Part shown: positions 1 to 13,800 of the stretch, one piece after another
Position numbering within the stretch: position 1 is the stretch's first letter
Layout: each line of letters opens with the position of its first letter
The notes under the pieces: model-generated
Seen by the model: only the letters and a program-made list of their open reading frames with translations
What the model was told of the DNA's origin: nothing
The model's database searches: none
Origin: Oscarella lobularis
Lineage: Eukaryota > Porifera > Homoscleromorpha > Homosclerophorida > Oscarellidae
Length of the DNA stretch: 64,000 bases
Direction of reading: 5' to 3'
NCBI RefSeq assembly: GCF_947507565.1
Contig: NC_089192.1
Location: 1,980,690 to 2,044,689, forward strand
Position numbers and translations under genes: made by a program

Positions 1-1555
1 TATCGAATCTCTTTATTATTTTTGCTTTTCGCCTGTAAGAAATATGCATTGAGCTTCGAGAGTCAGGCACCGAGAAGCAATTTCAACTCTATAAACAACC
101 GTACTTGGTACTTCGCCTACTCAGTTAGAGAACAACTTTACTTTCCTCACTTGTCTCAAGATTGGCGCATCGTTCTCATTCAATATCTCGGAAACGAAGG
201 CTGCCAAAATGATTATTTATAACAGGAGAATACTCGAACGAAAGGAGCCCTTTTGACGATCGCTCAAACTTCGAAGGTCATCGTAGCGAACTTGTAGCGC
301 AGACCTGTACATAAAGTCAATAAGAAAATAAGAATTGAAGTAATAGCGTACATTTCAGCTAGAAAAGGTTCATTTCGTTGCCTAAAGTTTCACCGCTTAA
401 TTGAGAGCATCTAAAAAATTAGAAACATTACGTAATATTAATATAGAGATCGTTTTACCATGATGCTCGGGGACCATACGGGTAAAAGTCGGAATGCCCC
501 ACGGAGAGCGAGACGGACAGCCTTAGAGAAAAAATTAGAATCCAAATAGTCTTCAGTATGTCCTAGGTATACTCAAATGTAGAGTCGCCAGAACGCCTAC
601 TTAAGAATCTTGTGCTGAGAGTGTGGCTCTATCATCATCGCGCATATACCTAAGAATCTTGTGATGAGAACGCGTTCCTATCATCGTACGTATCTTGTGC
701 TGACAATGTGGCTCTATAACCGTGGGTCTCCCTAGGAATCTTGTACGCTTACCGAAGTTGCATTCGCCGAAAATCATCCGTTTCGTGATGTCCCCAGGGT
801 GGTGATGTCTTGTCTGCGTCTTCTTCCTTCTGCAATTGTATCGTCGGATTGATCCAAGCGTCAAGGAAAGAAGAGAACTAAAATCAAAAAAAGATCAGAT
901 TCAAATAAGAATCTATGGTCTTCTTTACCTTCACGGAGAGAAATTGTGAACGAGGGAATTGATCCATAAAGAATATGACATTAACATCTACAAAAAAATT
1001 CAATATTAGCCATAATTGAAAACAAAGTCAATTTCATAACGCGAGATGACTGAATCCCATTGTTTCATAAAAAATATGTAGAAACGGAGAGATGACTTAC
1101 ATGACCAAAAATTCAGAGATTCTAAAATCTTCACCTCGCAGATTTCCAACCAACTAAACGCGTTAGATCGACTCTAATTCGCTAGTATAACAACATCGCG
1201 CGGTCATATGGCTCATACAAGTCGAAATTCGCAAAGAAAAAAACCTACTTGTTTCGGGGACCCAAAGCGTACATGTTCGTATTTTTACGCACTTCAGTGT
1301 GAGCTCATGATCAAATCGTGCTTCGGAATTGCAGATTGCTGCGAAAAATCGAGGCGAAAGTGATCGTGGAGAGATCGCCTTTTCTATCGCAACAAACGGG
1401 CATCCGATCGATTAAACGCCTACCGAACGCCGTCTTTATCATTCTTCCTAAGCTTCGGAGCCGTCGTCGTTGCCGTTTTCGTCTTCTACGCCAAGCTTTG
1501 TTTCTTCTTCGAGATCACGTGTTCGGTTCCTGATGTCCCGTTCGAGGCCAAGACC
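1..1555. other. Intergenic stretch with no confident gene
   Basis: I see no gene that can be supported here. The ORFs are short and lack splice context or recognisable domains. Positions about 600-760 hold a degenerate repeat listed separately. One frame on the + strand at about 1382-1573 is rich in Phe, Val and Ala, like a membrane helix, and ends in TAA, but it has no start codon and a stop lies just upstream. It could be a terminal exon of an unseen gene or chance. Confidence 0.4.
600..760. repeat. Degenerate tandem repeat around AATCTTGTGCTGA
   Basis: Four imperfect copies of a unit starting near AATCTTGTGCTGAGA, followed by GTGGCTCTATCATC-like sequence, lie in about 160 bp (starts near 606, 655, 695 and 735). 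No coding potential is evident. Confidence 0.5.
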
Positions 1556-1884
1556 GCGAAAGCCGATCTACGATAATCTCACCGAAACGTAAGAAATAGC
1601 GTCGATGCAGTCGGAAAATCGAGTCAACAACCGCCTCTGAGCAAACGTCATTGTTAATTGGCGAAGAATGCCACGCGGCTCGTATATCCGTGAAGGGTCA
1701 ACAGTTTTTCCTTGCAAAGCCGTCCACCCTATACGGAGAGACGTGCGAAAAAAGACACCGGCACATATTGCGCAAAACATCTATTGCCTCATCACTTCAG
1801 CAGACGAATAATGACCTAAAACAAAAGTCACTAATCACGCGCAAAACAACAACAAAAACAGAAGCATTCAGCCTGAGTCTCTGC

Positions 1885-4800
1885 TCACTGCTCAGTACCC
1901 ATATGACGGACTCTGAAATAAAGATATAATACGTGAGTGATATAAATTCTACGAGAAAATACAATGCACCTTCTGTGACGCCAACCAATCACTGATGCCG
2001 CGACAGCAGTGACAAAAATGACCAACATTGCAAAAGCCAAGACAACCCAGTCGACGATTATTGTCTCCTCGTCAACAACAACGGCTTTATTTCTTGATAA
2101 GGAAGACTTCTCATACGTCACGCCATACGTGCCAGTGACACGGCATGGAATGCCAGAAGAGTGAAACACGCCGTCGTCCTGTGACTGATTCGAGTCGCAC
2201 GGATCGACTTTAGAGACAATTTACATAAAGACACGCACACTATATATAATAATTCAAAATTTACCTTGTTTACTATTCACGAAGGTGAGTGCAATCTCTT
2301 TTGTTCTAACTGGAGCCACGCCGCCAGTATAGAAGGCGCCAGTCGGAAATACGATAGCCAAAGTGCGATTATCATCCCAAAAGCCAACAGTAGGAACATC
2401 ATTCAAGTGTTTGGGTAAGAAGCTGACGAGTTTCGTCAACTGAGATCGACTTAAAACTGGCGGCGTATTTGTGGCCTGTGAGAACTTGACAATAACAGTT
2501 GTCCCCGGAAGGACGTCGTCATTCGATGGCTCTTCAACTTGAACAGACGTCACATGAACTCTCTAGAGAAATAAACAAAAAATTATTTTGAAAACGCTTC
2601 AGTTTAATTACCCGTTTAATACTAAATTAATACGCACCTTTCGCTTCTGACTGAACGTTTCCGTGCGCTTATCTGCACCTAACACGTTTTCCTCGTCTAC
2701 GTCACGACGACGACGACGACGGCTGTTTTTCTCAGCAACGCATTCCATTCCACCTTGGATCAAGAAATCCGGTGGGTTGTCGTTGATAGTGATGATGTCC
2801 ACATGTGAAACGGCACTGCTGCTTGCAGGTGGTTGTCCATTGTCAACAACTGTGAAAACGATCTATGAAAGATGATGGCTAATCGCGAATTCGGAATTAA
2901 ATATATTAAACCACACCTTGCGGCCAAGTTTCACAAGAGAAACGTCGCTGATGAAAATTGTTGGTTCGGCAGCCGCAGACGCGTAAAATAAACGTCCAAC
3001 CACGCATGCATAGATCTACATAGAGAAAAAAATAACATTGCGCAGTAGCACTATTTGTGTCAAATGACTATTATATAACAGACCGCGCCATCGTCTACAC
3101 CGGTGAATGTGAGCAGTTTAAGTGATCGATCGGGTTCATACTAACAAAAGATATCGTTAATTACAATGTTGGATTCTTTTTACACACCGTCAGGCCGGGA
3201 CATGCTGTCGGATTTCGTAAGAAGATGTACTCATCGGCATCAAGCTTGTCGGGATAAATTGCCCTGCAAAAATAAATGATATTCACATAGACTTCGTCAT
3301 TGCCGTTTCTTACGTCAATTCCACGGTCATTTTGGAAATGCTGTTCATTTCTATGGAATCGTCAATAATGACGGCGTGTGGTCGACTCACGACGTGCTGG
3401 CCAACGTTCTGATTTTCTGTGAAGCTTATGCGATCGTCATTTCCTATTCCGACGCCCAAATCCAATTGCGGACCATCGTTGACAAAGACGGTGGAGACGT
3501 TCACAAATACTGGCAAGCTTGCAGTCCCCTCTCTGTCCCAAACGGTAACCGTGATCTGAGACACGACTCTCGCTGGTTCAGAGACGGTGATGTCATACGT
3601 GGCGGAACGCAATATCTACAGTTACAAGGAAGGTAAAGACACAAAAGAGAAACATATATGTTAATTTGTACTTCAAGATAAACCGCCAAAGAGGCGACGC
3701 CGCTCAGATAAACAACGTTCGTGCCCGATCCAACAATGGTCACTCTGAGGCCACTTTCAACGGTTTCATTGACGAATATGATGTCTCCAGGACGAGACGT
3801 ACTGAATGAAAGCATGGCATTGCCAGCAAAGAAACTGTCCACATCAATCAGTACAGTAGACATGGGGAAGATGGCTACAGGCGATCCGTTTTCGACGTAT
3901 GTAATCGAATGAGATCTATCTGCAAGTGAAGCAAACTGAGGGGGCTGACTGGACGGCGAGAAACGTAGAATTGGACCGTCGTTGACAGGAGTGACCAAGA
4001 TGGGAAGTATGGCTGGAGCGCTGCTGTTCTGCCCATCGTTCACAGTCACATAGACCATTCTATCAACACAAGTCATTTATGAAAGCGCAATATAAATTCT
4101 ATAATAATAACCTTGTGTCTGACGAAAGATTGAAAGGAGGGTTTAAATTGTTGACAAAACCGAAAGACGACAACACCATTTCGTAATATTTGATTCCAGC
4201 GCTTCCACATAGTCTCTGCGAAAAACAAAAACATAGAGAAAACGTCTCTCTACGGACACGCTTCAGTTGTACCACAAACTGATTTTCGCTGTCACTTTCG
4301 ATATTTATACCAAATGCCGCCGCAACAGACGAATTCAAAACCAACGCGTCACCATCGTGCCCATTCACAAGTCTAACCGTTGCTCTTTATAGAAAAAAGG
4401 ACATATTGTCAAAATCATCGCGATACGTTGTCTGACTAATTAAAGAAGGATTACCCTGTCATGTTGACGTCATTGACATCCGTTATGTTGACACTACCAT
4501 CGGGAAGCAAACTTGGTGGATGCCCTTCTGTGTAAAGCAGATCGTCTTGGGTCAATGTTACGACCGGAGCAACGTTAAAATCAATTAGCCGGACGCTGAA
4601 GAAAACGCTGTAGAATTAATAATAGCCATTATTGTTGAGGACGCACAGAACAGTGGCAGTTGTCCTGAACTTCCCGTCAAATACGTCGAACTCAATAGTG
4701 ACGTCGTCCAATCCTTCAAAATCTGATTCCCTGAAATTGAACACTATAAAATGTCTAAATTATTATCTAAGCATTGCATTACAAATTTGTGTAAGTGACA

Positions 4801-7800
4801 TTATTGAGAAGAGCTTGAAAAACAACAGTCGATGCATTTCCAGTGAAAGAAATTAATTTTCCAGCCTCTTTTACCTTGTACAACGTTCGTAAATAATTGC
4901 GGTACATTAAACACTGTACAGAACTGTTACCTCTGTCTCAACTATTTCACTGTGATCTTTAATTGCCACAGTCCCACTTCCACTTGACAAAATTCTCGCA
5001 GTGGCAGATTGTATAAGATGGCTGTCATTTAAACATAAAATCAGTCAAACATACTGAAAAAGATCGAATACATTTCATGATCCGGGTCCGTAAGAATGAG
5101 TGAATTGCTGGTGACATCAATAGAAGTTCGTCTGCCTTCTTCGTATCTTATAACAGGCGCTTCAAAAAAATTATAGCGAGTGCTTTATTTTAAGGTAGAA
5201 AAACTTTACTTCCGATTGTTAAAACAGGTTCTTCGTCGTTATTTCCAACAAACCTAACTGTCACGCCAATCACAGGAGTAGAAAACCCGTTCGAATCAAT
5301 GACCGTAACAAGAATTGTTCTAGAACAAAAGACAATTTGGCACAACAAGGAAAGCTACTCAGTAAGTATAAGATACCTTTGATAAAAATCCGGATCTACT
5401 TCGCGGTTGAAAAAGGCAAGAGAAAGAAGTACGTGCGTCAAATTGCTTGAAGTAGCGCCTCGTCGAACTTTTATTCCTCTAATAAATTTTAGTTAAGATC
5501 GTCACGCCAATCTCACAAAAAACATTTTGCGATTGTATAACATACCTGCCAGGTGAAAGCGTAAATTGCGACGTAAGAAGACCAATTATGGCATTCCTTT
5601 CATAAATTTCAAGTCTTCCCACAAAAGCGGCTTCGACTGGATTAAAGGAGACCTACGCAGAAATAATGTTAAAAAGCAAAACGTAAAAAAACCAGAACTT
5701 ACACGCTCGCTCAAGCTCGCCGGATTCGTCAATTCAACGACTACTTCTCTCCAGTCCTTACATAGTCAATTAGCCAAATACGTATTATTCAATTTTTCCT
5801 TAAGTTAAGAACCTCATTGCCAAATGCAGATGCGTCTAGATTCTCCTCTTTTGGTGCAAGCCAAACCGTCGAAAGTGGCTCACGAGACAGAACGGTTCGA
5901 TTAAGTGTCGTATTATCAGCGACGTTAAAATCGACAGCAACGTGTTCACATTCGCTTACTTTTCCCAGCGCCCCAGTACACGTAAAGAAATCAACGATTC
6001 TACACGTGTCGTTGCAACCGTCACCGTCCTTTCCCGTTCCATTCAGCGTGTCGCACTGCTCAAAGAACTCAAGAATCCCATTTCCGCAATTGAAGCACTG
6101 ACTCGGCCCGTTGAATTCGTCATTGACCGGACACACAAAACCGTCTAGTATAGTGCAGCTGAACGAATCGCAGCCGAAGCCGCTCGAACCGGAATCGCAA
6201 TCTTCACCGGGAACTCGCATTCCATCGCCGCACGTTTGGACGGAACAATTGCTTAGTCCTCCCACTGGAATTTGGCATCGGAATCCATTCTCGAGTACGC
6301 AAGCGGACGAGCAACCGTCTCCGTCGACGTTGTTGCCATCGTCGCATTCCTCAGATTCAACTTGGAGAGTTCCATCACCGCACTCAGGACATTCAACAGT
6401 GACATTACTGCCACTCTGAATGTTATTAAGTGCTTGGCAATAATCGGTTTGACTCGTAGAATTAGTGCCACTGCTGACGAGCCCATAAACACCCGATGTT
6501 TCGTTGATTGATCGGCGGAACCGGTTGCCGCCGTTCCTGCGGCGAATTTCGCATTCCAACAATGCATCATTGCTTAATTGCAAAGAAGAACCGGTTCCAG
6601 TAATTAAGTCTTCGAATACCGACGTTAGCAGATTAATAATTGTTGGCGATCCTAAGTTCAGGGCAGTGTCAATCCGTCCACATATCACAAAGCCTTCTTC
6701 CTCCAAAGCAGATCTAAGTTCAGCAACGTTTGGTGAGTTAGCCGGACACGATCGCACAATGTCGAGCATTATGTCAAAGTTGACATCGCGATAAGTAGAC
6801 GATTCCTCCAAAATGTCTCGCAAAACTACCGCATCGTCAGCTGAAAAAAACGTATTGCAAAGATCGTCCTTCCGTACGCATTCTCCGAGGCCATTAAACA
6901 GACGATGGTCAACGAGACGGCATTCTTCGGCAAAGGGCGCAAACATGCGAATGACACCGTAAACGTCGGCAATAGTATTGCTCGTCAAGTTCGCCAGACA
7001 GATTAAGACTTCGCTCCCCCACGTGTTGAAGTTGCCACTTCCACTTGCACTACAAGCAGGAGAGAGGAACGTATCGATATAGTTGGGTGAGTCACAAGGA
7101 AAGACACGTTTTGCGCACAAAATGAAATCGGTGCAGCTCTCAACGAGGGACGAACAGCGAGCTTCGCCTGTTGTTCCTTCTGGCGTATTTGACAAAGGAA
7201 GACTTGTTCCTACCGAAAGAGTCGTTGCTTCTGGAGTAGTCGGGTCCGGAGGAGTAGTTACTAGAGAAGTTGTGGGACCAGAAGATGTTGCTTCTGGAGT
7301 AGTTGGCTCTGGAGTAGTAGGTTCTTCTGCAGTGGTGGGACCAGAAGTTGTTGCTTCCGGAGTAGTCGGTCCCGGTTGAGTAGTTGCTTCAGCACTTGTG
7401 GAACCAGAAGTTGTTAGTTCTGGAGTAGTCGAATCCGGTGGAGTAGTTGCTTCTGCAGTCGTGGGAAGAGGAGTTGTTACTTCTGGAGTAGTCGGTTTCG
7501 GTGGAGTAGTTGCTTCTCCAGTCGTGGGACCAGGAGTTGTTGCCTCTGAAGTAGTTGGATCTGCAGTTGTGGGACCAGAAATTGTTACTTCTGGAGTAGT
7601 TGGTTTTGGAGCAGTAGTTGCTTCTGCAATGGTTGGACCAGAAGTTGTTACTTCTGGAGTAGTCGGTTTCGGTGGAGTAGTTGCTTCTCCAGTCGTGGGA
7701 CCAGGAGTTGTTGACTCTGGAGTAGTTGGTTCTGCAGTTGTGGGACCAGAAATTGTTACTTCTGGAGTAGTTGGTTTTGGAGCAGTAGTTGCTTCTGCAA

Positions 7801-10800
7801 TGGTTGGACCAGAAGTTGTTGCTTCCGGAGTAGTCGGTTCCGGTGGAGTAGTTGCTCCTGCAGTAGTGGGACCAGAAGTTGTTACTTCTGGAGTAGTTGG
7901 TTCTGGAGGAGTAGTTGCTTCTGCAGTTGTGCGACCAAAAGTTGTTACTTCTGGAGTAGTTGGTTCTGAAGGAGTAGTTGCTTCTGCAGTTGTGGGACCA
8001 GAAGTTGTTGCTTCCGGAGCAGTCGGTTGCGGTGGAGTAGTTGCTTCCGCAGTTGTTGGACCAGAAGTTGTTACTTCAGGAGTAGTTGGCTCTGGAGTAG
8101 TAGGTGCTCCTGCAGTTGTGGGACCAGAAGTTGTTACTTCTGGAGTAGTTGGTTTTGGAGCAGTAGTTGCTTCTGCAGTGGTTGGACCAGAAGTTGTCGC
8201 TTCTGGAGTAGTCGGTTCCGGTTGAGTAGTTGCTTCTGCAGTAGTAGGACCAGAAGTTGTTACTTCTGGAGTAGTTGGTTCTGGAGGAGAAGTTGCTTCT
8301 GCAGTTGTGGGACCAGAAGTTGTTACTTCTGGAGTAGTTGGTTCTGAAGGAGTAGTTGCTTCTGAAGTTGTGGGATCAAAAGTTGTTACTTCTGGAGTAG
8401 TCGGTTCCTGTGGAGTAGCTGCTTCTGCAGTTGTGGGACCAGAAGTAGTTACTTCTGGAGTAGTTGGTTCCGGAGGAGTAGTTGCTTCTGCAGTGGTGGG
8501 ACCAGAAGTTGTTACTTCTGGAGTAGTTGGTTCTGGAGGAGTAGGTGCTTCTGCAGTTGTGGGACCAAAAGTTGTTACTTCTGGAGTAGTCGGTTCCGGT
8601 GGAGTAGTTGCTTCTGCAGTCGTGGGAACAGGAGTTGTTACTTCTTGAGTAGTCGGTTCCGGTGGAGTAGTTGCTTCTGCAGTCGTGGGACCAGGAGTTG
8701 TTGCCTCTGGAGTAGTTGGTTCTGCAGTTGTGAGGCCAGAAGTTGTTGCTTCTGGAGTAGTTGGTTTTGGAGGAGTAGTTGCTTCTGCAGTGGTTGGACC
8801 AGTAGTTGTTGCTTCTGGAGTAGTCGGTTCCGGAGGAGAAGTTCCTTCTTCAGTTGTGGGACGAGAAGTTGTTACTTCTGGAGTAGTTGGTTCTGGAGGT
8901 GTAGTTGCCTCTGCAGTTGTGGGACCAGAAGTTGTTGCTTCTGGAGTAGTCGGTTCCGGTTGAGTAGTTGCTTCTGCAGATGTGGGACCAGAAGTTGTTG
9001 CTTCCGGAGTAGTCGGTTCCGGTCTAGTAGTTGCTTCTGCAGTTGTGGGACCAGAAGTTGTTGCTTCTGGAGTTGTTCGCTCTGGAGTAGTAGGTGCTTC
9101 TGCAGTTGTGGGACCAAAAGTTGTTACTTCTGGAGTAGTCGGTTCCGGTGGAGTAGTTGCTTCTGCAGTCGTGGGAACAGGAGTTGTTACTTCTTGAGTA
9201 GTCGGTTCCGGTGGAGTAGTTGCTTCTGCAGTCGTGGGACCAGGAGTTGTTTCCTCTGGAGTAGTTCCTTCTTCAGTTGTGGGACCAGAAGTTGTTACTT
9301 CTGGAGTAGTTGGTTCTGGAGGAGTAGTTGCTTCTGCAGTTGTGGGACCAGAAGTTGATGCCTCTGGAGTAGTCGGTTCCGGAGGAGAAGTTGCTTCTTC
9401 AGTTGTGGGACCAGAAGTTGTTACTTCTGGAGTAGTTGGTTCTGGAGGAGTAGTTGCTTCTGCAGTTGTGGGACCAGAAGTTGTTGCTTCTGAAGTAGTC
9501 GGTTCCGGAGGAGAAGTTGCTTCTTCAGTTGTGGGACCAAAAGTTGTTACTTCTGGAGTAGTCGGTTCCGGAGGAGTAGTTTCTTCTGCAGTTGTGGGAC
9601 CTGAAGTTGTTGCTTCCGGAGTAGTCGGTTCCTGTTGAGTAGTTGCTTCTGCAGTTGTGGGACCAGAAGTTGTTGCTTCTGGAGTTGTTGGCTCTGGAGT
9701 AGTAGGTGCTTCTGCAGTTGTGGGACCAAAAGTTGTTACTTCTGGAGTAGTCAGTTCCGGTGGAGTAGTTGCTTCTGCAGTCGTGGGAACAGGAGTTGTT
9801 ACTTCTTGAGTAGTCGGTTCCGGTGGAGTAGTTGCTTCTGCAGTCGTGAGACCAGGAGTTGTTGCCTCTGGAGTAGTTGGTTCTGCAGTTGTGGGGCCAG
9901 AAGTTGTTGCTTCTGGAGTAGTAGGTTTTGGAGGAGTAGTTGCTTCTGCAGTGGTTGGACCAGAAGTTGTTGCTTTTGGAGTAGTCGGTTCAGGAGGAGA
10001 AGTTCCTTCTTCAGTTGTGGGACCAGAAGTTGTTACTTCTGGAGTAGTTGGTTCTGGAGGAGTAGTTGCTTCCGCAGTTGTGGGACCAGAAGTTGTTGCC
10101 TCTGGAGTAGTCGGTTCCGGAGGAGAAGTTGCTTCTTCAGTTGTGGGACCAGAAGTTGTTACTTCTGGAGTAGTCGGTTCCGGAGGAGTAGTTGCTTCTG
10201 CAGTTGTGGGACCAGAAGTTGTTGCTTCTGGAGTTGTTGGCTCTGGAGTAGTAGGTGCTTCTGCAGTGGTTGGACCAGAAGTTGTTGCTTCTGGAGTAGT
10301 CGCTTCCGGAGGAGTAGTTGCTTCTGCAGTAGTGGGACCAGAAGTTGTTACTTCTGCAGTAGTTGGTTTTGGAGGAGTAGTTGCTTCTGCAGTGGTTGGA
10401 CCAGAAGTTGTTGCTTCCGGAGTAGTCGGTTCCGGTGGAGTACTTGCCTCTGCAGTAGTGCGACCAGAAGTTGTTACTTCTGCAGTAGTTGGTTCTGGAG
10501 GAGTAGTTGCTTCTGCAGTTGTAGGACCAGAAGTTGTTACTTCTGGAGTAGTTGGTTCTGGAGGAGTAGTTGCTTCTGCAGTTGTGGGACCAGAAGTTGT
10601 TGCTTCTGGAGTAGTCGGTTCCGGTTGAGTAGTTGCTTCTGCAGTTGTAGGACCAGAAGTTGTTACTTCTGGAGTAGTTGGTTCTGGAGGAGTAGTTTCT
10701 TCTGCAGTGGTTGGACCAGAAGTTGTTACTTCTGGAGTAGTCGGTTCCGGTTGAGTAGTTGCTTCTGCAGTTGTGGGACCAGAAGTTGTTTCTTCTGGAG

Positions 10801-13800
10801 TAGTCGGTTCCGGAGGAGAAGTTGCTTCTTCAGCTGTGGGACCAGAAGTTGTTACTTCTGGAGTAGTTGCTTCTGGAGGAGTAGTTGCTTCTGCAGTTGT
10901 GGGACCAAAAGTTTTTGCTTCTGAAGTAGTCGGTTCCGGAGGAGAAGTTGCTTCTTCAGTTGTGGGACCAGAAGTTGTTACTTCTGGAGTAGTTGTTTCT
11001 GGAGGAGTAGTTGCTTCTGCAGTTGTGGGACCAAAAGTTGTTGCTTCTGAAGTAGTCGGTTCCGGAGGAGAAGTTGCTTTTTCAGTTGTGGGACCAGAAG
11101 TTGTTACATCTGGAGTAGTCGGTTCCGGAGGAGTAGTTGCTTCTGCAGTTGTAGGACCAGAAGTTGTTACTTCTGGAGTAGTTGGTTATGGAGGAGTAGT
11201 TTCTTCTGCAGTGGTTGGACCAGAAGTTGTTACTTCTGGAGTAGTCGGTTCCGGTTGAGTAGTTGCTTCTGCAGTTGTGGGACCAGAAGTTGTTTCTTCT
11301 GGAGTAGTCGGTTCCGGAGGAGAAGTTGCTTCTTCAGCTGTGGGACCAGAAGTTGTTACTTCTGGAGTAGTTGCTTCTGCAGTTGTGGGACCAGAAGTTG
11401 TTGCTTCTGGAGTAGTTGGTTCTGGAGAAGTAGTTGCTTCTGCAGTTGTAGGACCAGAAGTTGTTGCCTCTGGAGTAGTCGGTTCCGGAGGAGAAGTTGC
11501 TTCTTCAGTTGTGGGACTAGAAGTTGTTACTTCTGGAGTAGTTGGTTCTGGAGGAGTAGTTGCCTCTGCAGTTGTGGGACCAGAAGTTGTTGCTTCTGGA
11601 GTAGTCGGTTCCGGAGGAGAAGTTGCTTCTTCAGTTGTGGGACCAGAAGTTGTTACTTCTGGAGTAGTTGGTTCTGGAGGAGTGGTTACTTCTGCAGTTG
11701 TGGGACCAGAAGTTGTTGCTTCTGGAGTAGTCGGTTCCGGTTGAGTAGTTGCTTCTGCAGTTGTAGGACCAGAAGTTGTTACTTCTGGAGTAGTTGGTTC
11801 TGGAGGAGTAGTTGCTTCTGCAGTTGTGGGACCAGAAGTTGTTGCTTCTGAAGTAGTCGGTTCCGGAGGAGAAGTTGCTCCTTCAGTTGTGGGACCAGAA
11901 GTTGTTACTTCTGGAGTAGTTGGTTCTGGAGGAGTAGTTTCTTCTGCAGTGGTTGGACCAGAAGTTGTTGCTTCTGGAGTAGTCGGTTCCGGTTGAGTAG
12001 TTGCTTCTGCAGTTGTGGGACCAGAAGTTGTTGCTTCTGGAGTAGTCGTTTCCGGTTGAGTAGTTGCTTCTTCAGTTGTAGGACCAGAAGTTGTTACTTC
12101 TGGAGTAGTTGGTTCTGGAGGAGTAGTTGCTTCTGCAGTTGTGGGACCAGAAGTTGTTGCTTCTGGAGTTGTCGGTTCCGGAGGAGAAGTTGCTTCTTCA
12201 GTTGTGGGACCAGAAGTTGTTACTTCTGGAGTAGTTGGTTCTGGAGGAGTAGTTGCTTCTGCAGTTGTGGGACCAGAAGTTGTTGCTTCTGAAGTAGTCG
12301 GTTCCGGAGGAGAAGTTGCTTCTTCAGTTGTGGGACCAGAAGTTGTTACTTCTGGAGTAGTTGGTTCTGGAGGAGTAGTTTCTTCTGCAGTGGTTGGACC
12401 AGAAGTTGTTGCTTCTGGAGTAGTCGGTTCCGGTTGAGTAGTTGCTTCTGCAGTTGTGGGACCAGAAGTTGTTGCTTCTGGAGTTGTTGGCTCTGGAGTA
12501 GTAGGTGCTTCTGCAGTTGTGGGACCAAAAGTTGTTACTTCTGGAGTAGTCGGTTCCGGTGGAGTAGTTGCTTCTGCAGTCGTGGGAACAGGAGTTGTTA
12601 CTTCTTGAGTAGTCGGTTCCGGTGGAGTAGTTGCTTCTGCAGTCGTGGGACCAGGAGTTGTTGCCTTTGGAGTAGATGGTTCTGCAGTTGTGGGGCCAGA
12701 AGTTGTTGCTTCTGGAGTTGTTGGCTCTGGAGTAGTAGGTGCTTCTGCAGTGGTTGGACCAGAAGTTGTTGCTTCTGGAGTAGTCGGTTCCGGAGGAGTA
12801 GTTGCTTCTGCAGTAGTGGGACCAGAAGTTGTTACTTCTGCAGTAGTTGGTTTTGGAGGAGTAGTTGCTTCTGCAGTGGTTGGACCAGAAGTTGTTGCTT
12901 CCGGAGTAGTCGGTTCCGGTTGAGTAGTTGCTTCCGCAGTTGTGGGACCTGAAGTTGTTGCTTCCGGAGTAGTCGGTTCCTGTTGAGTAGTTGCTTCTGC
13001 AGTAGTGGGACCAGAAGTTGTTACTTCTGCAGTAGTTGGTTTTGGAGGAGTAGTTGCTTCTGCAGTGGTTGGACCAGAAGTTGTTGCTTCCGGAGTAGTC
13101 GGTTCCGGTTGAGTAGTTGCTTCCGCAGTTGTGGGACCTGAAGTTGTTGCTTCCGGAGTAGTCGGTTCCTGTTGAGTAGTTGCTTCTGCAGTTGTGGGAC
13201 CAGAAGTTGTTGCTACTGGAGTTGTTGGCTCTGGAGTAGTAGGTGCTTCTGCAGTTGTGGGACCAAAAGTTGTTACTTCTGGAGTAGTCGGTTCCGGTGG
13301 AGTAGTTGCTTCTGCAGTCGTGGGAACAGGAGTTGTTACTTCTTGAGTAGTCGGTTCCGGTGGAGTAGTTGCTTCTGCAGTCGTGAGACCAGGAGTTGTT
13401 GCCTCTGGAGTAGTTGGTTCTGCAGTTGTGGGGCCAGAAGTTGTTGCTTCTGGAGTAGTAGGTTTTGGAGGAGTAGTTGCTTCTGCAGTGGTTGGACCAG
13501 AAGTTGTTCCTTCTGGAGTAGTCGGTTCCGGAGGAGAAGTTCCTTCTTCAGTTGTGGGACCAGAAGTTGTTACTTCTGGAGTAGTTGGTTTTGGAGGAGT
13601 AGTTGCTTCTGCAGTGGTTGGACCAGAAGTTGTTGCTTCCGGAGTAGTCGGTTCCGGTGGAGTACTTGCTTCTGCAGTAGTGCGACCAGAAGTTGTTACT
13701 TCTGCAGTAGTTGGTTCTGGAGGAGTAGTTGCTTCTGCAGTTGTAGGACCAGAAGTTGTTACTTCTGGAGTAGTTGGTTCTGGAGGAGTAGTTGCTTCTG

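Noticed and set aside
1382-1573. Hydrophobic frame that could be a membrane helix exon
   Set aside because: No start, no convincing acceptor and a stop codon just upstream. Competing frames are equally open.
5813-6400. Bacterial contamination suggested by DUF4215-type Cys-rich repeats common in Myxococcus
   Set aside because: The repeats continue directly into spliced exons and are duplicated together with them in arm B.
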